Below are positions 22,993-29,254 of a stretch of DNA of 29,254 bases, piece after piece. The stretch comes from CAZJGG01 sp964545475 (lineage in GTDB: Bacteria; Bacillota; Clostridia; Lachnospirales; JAISER01), in assembly GCA_964545475.1 (NCBI GenBank), contig CAZJGG010000041.1, positions 1-29,254 of the forward strand, given 5' to 3'. The notes under the pieces are model-generated. The model saw nothing but the letters and a program-made list of their open reading frames with translations, did no database searches and was not told where the DNA came from. Every line of letters begins with the position of its first letter. Positions within the stretch are counted from its first letter, which is position 1. The position numbers and the translations under genes were made by a program.

Positions 22993-24127
22993 AGTTTATA
23001 CGGTTAAACAAGTTAATAAATATATTAAAAATCTTTTAGAAGACGACATTATTTTACAGGATTTATTTATAGAAGGGGAAATCTCCAACTTTACTAAACA
23101 TTCATCTGGGCATTTGTATTTTACCTTAAAAGACGAATTTGCCGCCATAAGCTGTGTTATGTTTAAAGGTGAGGCTTTGGGTCTTAAATTTAAACCTCAA
23201 AATGGGCTTAAATGTATTGTTTATGGGCGTGTTTCCCTATATGAAAAAACCGGGCAATACCAGCTTTATGCAGAGCTTTTAGAGCCTGCCGGGGTTGGTG
23301 GGCTTCACGTTGCTTTTGAGCAGCTAAAGGAAAAACTTTTAAAAGAGGGGCTTTTTGACAGCGCACACAAAAAAGAAATTCCTCAGTTTGTAAGGTGCGT
23401 TGGGGTTGTAACTTCTCCCACAGGCGCCGCTGTACGAGATATAATTAACGTTTGCAAACGGAGAGACAAAACAGTTTCCATTGTTGTTGCCCCTGCAAAA
23501 GTTCAAGGGGAGGGGGCGGAAAAATCCATCGCCTCCGCCATTAAGCTTTTAAATAAATGGGGCAAGGCAGACGTTATAATAGTCGGCAGAGGGGGCGGCT
23601 CTATAGAGGATTTATGGGCTTTTAACGAGGAAATAACCGCAAGAGCGGTTTATGCTTCTAAAATTCCTGTGATTTCAGCGGTTGGGCACGAGACGGACTT
23701 TACAATTTGCGACTTTGTTGCAGATATGCGTGCTCCTACACCATCCGCCGCCGCAGAAATGGCGGTTTTTAACAAAGAGGATATTATTGAACATGTCTCT
23801 TTTTTAACTACAAGGTTAAAAAAGGCAATAAGACATGTTTTTGATTATAAATCAGTAATACAACAATACGAAAAAAAAATGAAAAGGGATTTAGGCTTTA
23901 AGCTTCAAAACGCTAAAATACGCCTATCAGGGGCTATGGGGCTTTTGCATCAGCTTTCCCCCCTTAATGTTTTAAAGCGTGGTTTTGCCCTTGTTTATGA
24001 TGAAGATGGAAATATTAAAACCTCGGTTAAGGAATTTTCCGAAAATCAGGTTGTTGACATAAAACTTAGCGACGGCTTTTTAAAAAGCCGAATAAATGAA
24101 ATAACGGTGGGTAATAATGGCGAATAA
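22982..24127 (+). CDS. xseA: exodeoxyribonuclease VII large subunit
   Basis: XseA is the catalytic subunit of exonuclease VII, which degrades single-stranded DNA from both ends. The 381-residue protein has an N-terminal OB fold (KQVNKYIKNLLEDD, GEISNFTKHSSGHLYFTLKD). The catalytic domain follows with VVTSPTGAAVRDI, GRGGGSIEDLWAFNEE and SAVGHETDFTICDFVADMRAPTPSAAAE. The coiled-coil stalk that holds XseB is shorter than usual (E. coli XseA has about 456 residues). It overlaps nusB and xseB by 11 bases each. Confidence 0.97.
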   Translation: MKPKVYTVKQVNKYIKNLLEDDIILQDLFIEGEISNFTKHSSGHLYFTLKDEFAAISCVMFKGEALGLKFKPQNGLKCIVYGRVSLYEKTGQYQLYAELLEPAGVGGLHVAFEQLKEKLLKEGLFDSAHKKEIPQFVRCVGVVTSPTGAAVRDIINVCKRRDKTVSIVVAPAKVQGEGAEKSIASAIKLLNKWGKADVIIVGRGGGSIEDLWAFNEEITARAVYASKIPVISAVGHETDFTICDFVADMRAPTPSAAAEMAVFNKEDIIEHVSFLTTRLKKAIRHVFDYKSVIQQYEKKMKRDLGFKLQNAKIRLSGAMGLLHQLSPLNVLKRGFALVYDEDGNIKTSVKEFSENQVVDIKLSDGFLKSRINEITVGNNGE

Positions 24128-24344
24128 AAGCAAAAGTTTTGAGCAGTCTCTTCAAAAGCTTGAGGAAATAGTTTCCGCTATAGAAGACGACGACACAAGC
24201 CTTGACAAAAGCATGAAGCTATATAAAGAGGGGCTGGAGCTTTCAAAACTTTTAACAGAAAAACTTAATTTAATAGAAAAAGAAGTTGAAATGATTGAAC
24301 AGACGGAAGATGGTTTTGTATTAAAGCCGTTTCCGGAAGCTTAG
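24117..24344 (+). CDS. xseB: exodeoxyribonuclease VII small subunit
   Basis: The 75-residue helical protein has the XseB pattern SFEQSLQKLEEIVSAIEDDDTSLDKSMKLYKEGLEL. It wraps the XseA stalk in several copies per large subunit. The start lies within the end of xseA, so translation is probably coupled. Confidence 0.95.
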   Translation: MANKSKSFEQSLQKLEEIVSAIEDDDTSLDKSMKLYKEGLELSKLLTEKLNLIEKEVEMIEQTEDGFVLKPFPEA

Positions 24345-24361
24345 CTTAGAGAGGGAATTTT

Positions 24362-25237
24362 ATGGATTATTTAGAGGAACTGGAGCGGCTAAAACGCTTA
24401 ACTGATATATATTTATTGCAAATACTTGACATTAATTACCCCGAAAGGCTGTACGAAGCAATGGCGTACAGCACCTTTGCCGGAGGCAAAAGACTGCGCC
24501 CAGTTTTATTGCTGGCATCTAATATCGCTCACGGCGGTAATGAAATAGAAGCTATGCCTTTTGCTTGTGCAATAGAAATGATTCACACATACTCTCTAAT
24601 ACACGATGATTTGCCTGCTATAGATAACGACGAATTTCGCCGGGGTCGCCTGTCTTGTCATATGCAGTTTGACGAAGCAACGGCAATTTTAGCAGGAGAC
24701 GGTCTTTTAAACGGGGCTTACGAAGTTATGTCCGGTGCGTGCAGTAAAGGTCTAAAAGGCAGTGTAGAGGCAATGTGCGCCATTGCCCAAGCAGCCGGCT
24801 CAAAAGGTATGATTGGCGGACAAATGGTAGATATTATATCCGAACGCAAAGATGCTAAACGTAATGAAGATACCCTTTTGTATATTCATGGCAATAAAAC
24901 GGCAGCGCTTATTATAGCAAGCTTAAAAGCAGGGGCTATGCTTGCCGGGGCCTCAAATGAACAAGTCGCTCTTATGGAGCAAGCAGGTTTACAGCTTGGT
25001 ATTGCATTCCAAATTAAAGATGATATTTTAAACGCAACTTCCACAACGGAGCAGCTTGGCAAAACAGCAGGAAGCGACGAAAAAAACAATAAATTTACCT
25101 ATATCTCAATGTATGGTATGCAAAAAGCTAAAGATGATTACGATATGCTTTCCCGTTCAGCAATTAAACAGTTTAATTCCCTTGATAATCCGTTTCTTGG
25201 GGAGTTTGCCCAAATGATTTTTGACCGCAGCAACTAA
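24362..25237 (+). CDS. ispA: polyprenyl (farnesyl/geranyl) diphosphate synthase
   Basis: The 291-residue enzyme condenses IPP with allylic diphosphates, probably to farnesyl diphosphate. It shows FAGGKRLRPVLLLAS, the first Asp-rich motif HDDLPAIDNDEFRRG, and a second motif IKDDILNATS. The last position of the second motif is Asn where DDILD is usual, a mild deviation in a metal-coordinating region. Neighbouring xseB upstream and dxs downstream is the typical Firmicutes isoprenoid cluster; dxs is displaced here by two inserted genes. The Shine-Dalgarno site (GAGAGGG) is modest. Confidence 0.93.
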   Translation: MDYLEELERLKRLTDIYLLQILDINYPERLYEAMAYSTFAGGKRLRPVLLLASNIAHGGNEIEAMPFACAIEMIHTYSLIHDDLPAIDNDEFRRGRLSCHMQFDEATAILAGDGLLNGAYEVMSGACSKGLKGSVEAMCAIAQAAGSKGMIGGQMVDIISERKDAKRNEDTLLYIHGNKTAALIIASLKAGAMLAGASNEQVALMEQAGLQLGIAFQIKDDILNATSTTEQLGKTAGSDEKNNKFTYISMYGMQKAKDDYDMLSRSAIKQFNSLDNPFLGEFAQMIFDRSN

Positions 25238-25273
25238 AGTAATCAGTGGGCTTATATTAACTTTGGAGGCTTT

Positions 25274-25708
25274 ATGATACGAAAAATAAACAAAGAAGAT
25301 AAAGAGCTTTTTTTAAAGCTTACAACTTCTTTTTATAAATCCGATGCAGTTCTCGAACCCATCCCAGAAAAATATCATCACGCAACATTTGAAGAGTTGA
25401 CTCGGTCCGATAATTATTTAGAGGGTTTTATATTAGAATTTAATGACTGTGTTGCAGGATATGCGCTTCTTAGCAAAACCTTTTCCCAAGAAGCTGGTGG
25501 AATAGTTGTATGGCTGGAAGAGCTGTATATATTAGATTCGTACCAAGGCAAAGGATTAGGCAGTGAGTTTTTAGAATATTTGGAAAAAAATGTTCCTGCT
25601 GCGAAATATAGGTTAGAAGTTGAAAAAGATAATAAAAGAGCGATTTCTTTATATAATAAAACGGGGTACAAAGTTTATCCCTATGTTCAATTAATTAAAA
25701 GTTCATAG
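25274..25708 (+). CDS. GNAT family N-acetyltransferase
   Basis: The 144-residue single-domain protein has the GNAT core. A beta strand WLEELYILDSYQGKGLGSEFLEYLE holds the acetyl-CoA pyrophosphate loop (Q-G-K-G-L-G), followed by YRLEVEKDNKRAISLYNKTGYKVYPY, the usual C-terminal signature. The acceptor is unknown. RBS TGGAGG precedes the ATG. It lies between ispA and a DUF212 gene and breaks the usual ispA-dxs neighbourhood. Confidence 0.9.
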   Translation: MIRKINKEDKELFLKLTTSFYKSDAVLEPIPEKYHHATFEELTRSDNYLEGFILEFNDCVAGYALLSKTFSQEAGGIVVWLEELYILDSYQGKGLGSEFLEYLEKNVPAAKYRLEVEKDNKRAISLYNKTGYKVYPYVQLIKSS

Positions 25709-25742
25709 TAAACTATTAATATGTTTCGAGAGGAATGACCTA

Positions 25743-26210
25743 ATGGTTGATTATTTTAATGATTTCAGCCGCAACATGGTTTTATGGACGGCGATTTCAT
25801 CGTGGTTTATTGCTCAAAGTATAAAATTTGCAATAGAATTTTTTAAAAACAGAAGAATTTCGTTTTATATACTCCTTTTGTCTACAGGGGGAATGCCCAG
25901 TTCTCATAGCTCTTTTGTAATGGCTATGACAACGGCTATTGGCTTTAAAGAGGGGTTCGGTTCGTCTTTTTTCGCCATTTCAGCGGCTGTAAGCATGATA
26001 ACAATGGCTGATGCCGCAGGGATAAGGCGAGCCGCCGGAAACCAGGCAAAGGTTTTAAACATGCTTATTGAAAGGCTTAATAACCCGGCAATAAGCGTAG
26101 ACCAAAAGCTTAGAGAGCTTTTGGGGCATTCTCCAATAGAGGTTGGAGCCGGGGCAATTCTAGGCGTGGTAATCGGAGTTATTAGCAGCGCAATTTACGG
26201 TTTATTTTAA
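25743..26210 (+). CDS. DUF212 (YuiD-like) divergent PAP2 family membrane protein
   Basis: The 155-residue protein has three to four hydrophobic segments and the family motif STGGMPSSHSSFVMAM, a relic of the acid phosphatase/haloperoxidase PSxxSS site. It also has ADAAGIRRAAGNQAKVLN and LGHSPIEVGAGAILGVVIG. Its function is not established; a role in lipid phosphate handling is an inference from the fold, but placement next to isoprenoid genes is compatible with it. The stop codon touches the outer inverted repeat that begins at 26210. Confidence 0.88.
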   Translation: MVDYFNDFSRNMVLWTAISSWFIAQSIKFAIEFFKNRRISFYILLLSTGGMPSSHSSFVMAMTTAIGFKEGFGSSFFAISAAVSMITMADAAGIRRAAGNQAKVLNMLIERLNNPAISVDQKLRELLGHSPIEVGAGAILGVVIGVISSAIYGLF

Positions 26211-26436
26211 GAACCTGCCCTCAGTAAACTGTCATTCATTTTTGAAAGAGTTTATTAGACCTCTTCTGAAACCTGCTGTCGTCGGATTTGCGAGATATTT
26301 TTTCGACAGACTAGGAAGCCGCGACGACGCATACTCGGAGAAAGTCTGCTAGGAGCGGCTGACAACGTATGTCGGAAAAATAGCCGCAAAAACGACGACA
26401 TGAGGTTTCAGAAGAGGTCTATTGAGGACATGTTCT
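26210..26436. repeat. outer inverted repeat enclosing the MITE-like element
   Basis: AGAACCTGCCCTCA (26210-26223) and TGAGGACATGTTCT (26423-26436) are inverted copies with 12 of 14 positions matching. They enclose the whole element at 26256-26421, with the right arms almost touching (one base between). This may be an older element into which the second was inserted, or a composite. Confidence 0.55.
26256..26421. mobile_element. palindromic MITE-like element, copy 2
   Basis: This 166-bp element is related to that at 4796-4962. Its ends TAGACCTCTTCTGAAACCT are exact inverted copies of each other and differ from the copy 1 ends at the same places on both sides. Imperfect complementarity runs through about 55 bp. 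It lies 32 bp before the dxs ATG, in the space where a dxs promoter or leader would be. It has no ORF. Confidence 0.85.
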
Positions 26437-26453
26437 AAGAAAAGTGTGGTTAA

Positions 26454-28328
26454 ATGAAAATACTAGACAAAATAACAAGCCCCAAAAAGCTTAAAAAGCT
26501 GGGGCTTAACCAATTAAAGGAATTATCATCAGAAATAAGAGAATTCCTTATAGACTCCGTGTCGGTTACAGGCGGGCATCTCGCCTCTAACTTAGGGGTT
26601 GTGGAGCTTACAATCGCCCTGCATTATTGCTTTAACTCTCCTGATGACAAAATTATTTGGGACGTTGGTCATCAAGCGTATATACATAAAATTTTGACCG
26701 GGCGTAAAGATATGTTCCATACATTAAGGAAATTTAACGGCTTATCGGGGTTTCCTAAAAGCGGAGAAAGCAAACATGACGCCTTTGGAGCAGGGCATTC
26801 CTCTACCAGTATATCGGCGGCTCTTGGCTTTGCCATAAGCAGGGATTTATCCGGTGGGAAAAACAACGTAGTTTCCGTTATAGGGGATGGCTCTATGACC
26901 GGGGGGCTTGCTTTTGAAGCCTTAAATAACGCCGGGCGTACAAATACTAAAATAATTGTAGTTTTAAACGACAATCAAATGTCTATTTCCGAAAATGTTG
27001 GAGCACTTTCCCGTTATTTAAACAAAATAAGGTCTGCCCCATCTTATATTTCCGCTAAAGACGACGTTCACAAATTTTTACAGCGTGTTCCTGTTGTAGG
27101 GGGCAGAGTTGATAAGTTTATCGGTGATACTAAAGAAGTTATAAAAAACTTTTTAATCCCCGGAGACTTTTTTGAGGAACTTGGCTTTGATTATATTGGC
27201 CCTGTAGACGGGCACGACTTAAACGAACTTATAAAGGTTTTTAATAAAGCAAAAAAAATAGACAAGCCTACCCTTTTGCATGTAATAACAAAAAAAGGCA
27301 AAGGTTATTGCAATGCGGAAGAACAGCCTGCAAAGTTCCACGGTGTAGATTCTTTTAATAAGCATACTGGTCTTCCAACTAATGGGAAATCCGGCTTGTC
27401 TTATTCGGAAATTGCCGGAAATACATTAATTGAAATGGCTGAACAAAACGAAAAGCTTGTTGCAATAACAGCCGCAATGGCAAGCGGCACAGGGCTTTCC
27501 CCTTTTGAACAAAAATTTCCTAAACGCCTTTTTGACGTTGGCATAGCAGAAGCCCACGCAGTAACTTTTGCGGCTGGGCTTGCAAAAAGTGGGCATTTGC
27601 CTGTTTTTGTAGTATATTCCACGTTTTTGCAAAGGGCTTATGACCAAATAATTCACGATGTTTGCATACAGAACCTCCATGTAGTTTTTGCTATAGACAG
27701 AGCCGGAATAGTAGGAGCAGACGGCGAAACCCATCAAGGTGTTTTCGATTTGTCATATTTAACTCATATTCCCAATATGACAGTTATGGCGCCGAAAAAC
27801 GGCAGGGAGCTTGCTCTTATGCTTAAATTTGCAGCTGAAATGAACTCCCCTGTTGCAGTAAGATACCCCAGAGGAACGGCTTCCACTCTTTTTGAAGGGG
27901 AAAGCGAAAATGAGGATATTGTTTTTGGCAAATGCGAAATAATAAAAAAAGGCAGGGATATAATAATTATTTCCGGGGGAAATATGTTTGACACAGCTTA
28001 TGCAGTATACGAAAAGCTCTTAATAGATGGCTTAACCCCAGCTCTTGTGAACGCCAGATTTATTAAGCCTATAGATTTAGAGCTTGTAAAAAGGCTAAAG
28101 GATTATAGACATGTGGTTGTTTTGGAGGATAACGTTAAAACAGGTGGTCTTGGTAGTGCAATACTTCAAAATGCCGCTGAACTTGGTATTTTAATTAACA
28201 CTTTTACACACGTAGCATTTCCTGATAATTTTATAGAGCATGGAAGCGTGCAGGAATTGTACCAAAAATATAAAATGGATTTGGAAAGCGTATATATACA
28301 GATAAAGGAAGCTTTTAATGAGCAGTGA
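26454..28328 (+). CDS. dxs: 1-deoxy-D-xylulose-5-phosphate synthase
   Basis: DXS joins pyruvate and glyceraldehyde 3-phosphate with thiamine diphosphate, the entry step of the MEP isoprenoid pathway. The 624-residue protein has the full set of landmarks: WDVGHQAYIHKILTGR, GAGHSSTSISAALGFA, the ThDP motif GDGSMTGGLAFEALNNAG ending at NDNQMSIS, PVDGHDLNEL, and the transketolase C-terminal part with DRAGIVGADGETHQG. The Shine-Dalgarno site before the ATG (GTGTGG) is weak. The palindromic element directly upstream could affect expression. It overlaps tlyA by 11 bases. Confidence 0.97.
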   Translation: MKILDKITSPKKLKKLGLNQLKELSSEIREFLIDSVSVTGGHLASNLGVVELTIALHYCFNSPDDKIIWDVGHQAYIHKILTGRKDMFHTLRKFNGLSGFPKSGESKHDAFGAGHSSTSISAALGFAISRDLSGGKNNVVSVIGDGSMTGGLAFEALNNAGRTNTKIIVVLNDNQMSISENVGALSRYLNKIRSAPSYISAKDDVHKFLQRVPVVGGRVDKFIGDTKEVIKNFLIPGDFFEELGFDYIGPVDGHDLNELIKVFNKAKKIDKPTLLHVITKKGKGYCNAEEQPAKFHGVDSFNKHTGLPTNGKSGLSYSEIAGNTLIEMAEQNEKLVAITAAMASGTGLSPFEQKFPKRLFDVGIAEAHAVTFAAGLAKSGHLPVFVVYSTFLQRAYDQIIHDVCIQNLHVVFAIDRAGIVGADGETHQGVFDLSYLTHIPNMTVMAPKNGRELALMLKFAAEMNSPVAVRYPRGTASTLFEGESENEDIVFGKCEIIKKGRDIIIISGGNMFDTAYAVYEKLLIDGLTPALVNARFIKPIDLELVKRLKDYRHVVVLEDNVKTGGLGSAILQNAAELGILINTFTHVAFPDNFIEHGSVQELYQKYKMDLESVYIQIKEAFNEQ

Positions 28329-29058
28329 TAAGGAAAGGCTTGATGTCTTGCTTGCCTCAAGATATGGTATAAGCAGAAGCACGGCTAAAGAATATATTGA
28401 AAGCGGAGATGTAACCGTTTTAGGCAAACCGGCTATAAAACCGGGAGAACGCTTTGATGAAAGCGCAGAAATTGTATTAAATGCGGAACTTCCCAAATAT
28501 GTAAGCCGGGGCGGTATTAAGCTTGAAAAAGCACTTGTTGAGTTTGCAATAGATGTTTCCGGCAAAGTGTGCTTAGACGTAGGGGCTTCCACAGGGGGCT
28601 TTACAGACTGTCTGCTTCAAAACGGCGCAAAGCTTGTTTACGCCGTAGATACGGGAACAGAACAGCTTGCTGAAAAGCTTAAGGCAGACAGCCGTGTTAT
28701 AAGCCTTGAAAAAACTAATATAACAAGCCTTTCAGCGGAAAGCTTCAGTGAAAAAATAGAATTCGTCTGTATAGATGTTTCATTTGTTTCTGTATTAAAA
28801 ATATTACCCTCGGTTTTTTCAATTATTGAGCAAGGCATATGCGTTTGCCTTATAAAACCTCAATTTGAAGCAGGGCGGAAACATTTAAATAAAAAAGGCA
28901 TTGTAAAAGATATATCAGTTCATAAGAAAGTAATTGAAGATATAAAAGAATTTTGTGTATTGCAAGGCGCAAAGCCTATAGCCGTTATACAATCCCCTAT
29001 AACAGGAGGAGACGGCAATATTGAATATTTAATGATTATATACTCCTTAACCACATAA
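28318..29058 (+). CDS. tlyA: TlyA family rRNA 2'-O-methyltransferase
   Basis: TlyA methylates ribose 2'-OH groups in 16S and/or 23S rRNA (the substrate set varies by type). Residues 1-60 form an S4 RNA-binding domain (RLDVLLASRYGISRSTAKEY). Residues 61-246 form an FtsJ-like methyltransferase with the SAM motif DVGASTGGFTD at 87-97, DTGTEQLAEKL, FVCIDVSFVSV and KPQFEAGR. The normal C-terminal pattern SPITGGDGNIEYL is present, but the last residues YSLTT and the stop come from the end of the palindromic element at 29039-29201. It overlaps dxs by 11 bases. Confidence 0.95.
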   Translation: MSSDKERLDVLLASRYGISRSTAKEYIESGDVTVLGKPAIKPGERFDESAEIVLNAELPKYVSRGGIKLEKALVEFAIDVSGKVCLDVGASTGGFTDCLLQNGAKLVYAVDTGTEQLAEKLKADSRVISLEKTNITSLSAESFSEKIEFVCIDVSFVSVLKILPSVFSIIEQGICVCLIKPQFEAGRKHLNKKGIVKDISVHKKVIEDIKEFCVLQGAKPIAVIQSPITGGDGNIEYLMIIYSLTT

Positions 29059-29201
29059 AATAGCACTGCCTTGCGGCGAATTTTACTTGTGGACTACGTC
29101 ATCAACTTCTTGTGTGCCGCTAGCACACGGCGTCGTCTCTTCCTTGCCACAAGCAAAATTTGCTCGCAACTCAGTACTATTTTATATGGTTAAGAAGTAT
29201 A
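29039..29201. mobile_element. palindromic MITE-like element at the tlyA 3' end
   Basis: The left end (core TACTCCTTAACCACATAA) and the inverted right end (core TATATGGTTAAGAAGTATA) match over about 30 bp with four or five mismatches, and weaker complementarity continues to about 55 bp. A central hairpin GTGTG/CACAC lies near 29111-29128. It carries no ORF. Its left end overlaps the last codons of tlyA. Read on the minus strand, its interior resembles that of the element at 4796-4962. The 21-base left end recurs at 9388-9408. Confidence 0.85.
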
Positions 29202-29227
29202 GAGCATGTTTAGTGGGGTGAGCCGGT

Positions 29228-29254
29228 TTGAGAAAGGTTGGCATTATTGCAAGC
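29228..29254 (+). CDS. nadK: start of a gene, probably NAD kinase (partial)
   Basis: TTG at 29228, preceded by GGGGTGAG, opens MRKVGIIAS up to the window edge, the usual beginning of NAD kinases (M-K-K-I-G-I-I-A-N-like). In Clostridia nadK commonly follows tlyA, which supports the call. Nine residues alone are not diagnostic. Confidence 0.5.

Overview
The window is a low-GC chromosomal segment with the gene content and gene order of a Firmicute of class Clostridia. The dnaG-rpoD-trmK-nif3 cluster, the nusB-xseA-xseB-ispA-dxs-tlyA-(nadK) cluster, a Trp T-box, a four-cysteine L28 and Shine-Dalgarno sites in front of nearly every gene all point that way. An SLH-domain protein suggests a single-membrane envelope. 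I see no phage, plasmid, complete insertion sequence, CRISPR array, rRNA or tRNA. The genus cannot be fixed from the sequence alone.

Layout. Bases 1-157 hold a possible 3' end of a gene running in from the left and one copy of a dispersed hairpin repeat. Bases 158-4584 (minus) carry a type IIA topoisomerase B subunit, a TGS-uridine-kinase-like protein and a metallophosphoesterase. A divergent control region (4585-4997) contains a 167-bp palindromic MITE-like element. Bases 4998-9407 (plus) are the replication/transcription housekeeping block dnaG-rpoD-trmK-nif3. After a hairpin-rich intergenic region comes the topoisomerase A subunit (9583-11751), so the two subunit genes flank the dnaG block. 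Then come rpmB, a threonine/aspartate-family operon (hom-thrB-lysC), a hydantoinase/oxoprolinase-family gene and a DUF2500 membrane protein, ending at a terminator shared with the opposite strand.

Bases 18131-20770 (minus) form a T-box-controlled unit. A strong sigma-A promoter, a leader with a UGG specifier and an antiterminator feed a TrpB2-type tryptophan synthase beta subunit and then, after 18 bp, an SLH-domain exported protein. A short GT2 glycosyltransferase gene ends inside its own terminator. It is followed by about 465 bp of 184-bp tandem repeats built from nested palindromes. From 22172 to the right edge runs a biosynthesis/housekeeping operon: Asp23/Gls24 protein, nusB, xseA, xseB, ispA, a GNAT acetyltransferase, a DUF212 membrane protein, dxs, tlyA and the first codons of a probable NAD kinase.

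The genes are mostly ordinary. The unusual content is between them: at least four families of small palindromic elements, which share internal cores, nest in each other and in two places supply the last codons and stop of a housekeeping gene (identical YSLTT-stop tails on Nif3 and TlyA). Other points of note are a probable AUU start codon for DnaG, a Gln at the quinolone-hotspot serine position of the extra topoisomerase A subunit, and the linkage of an SLH protein to a tryptophan-sensing riboswitch.
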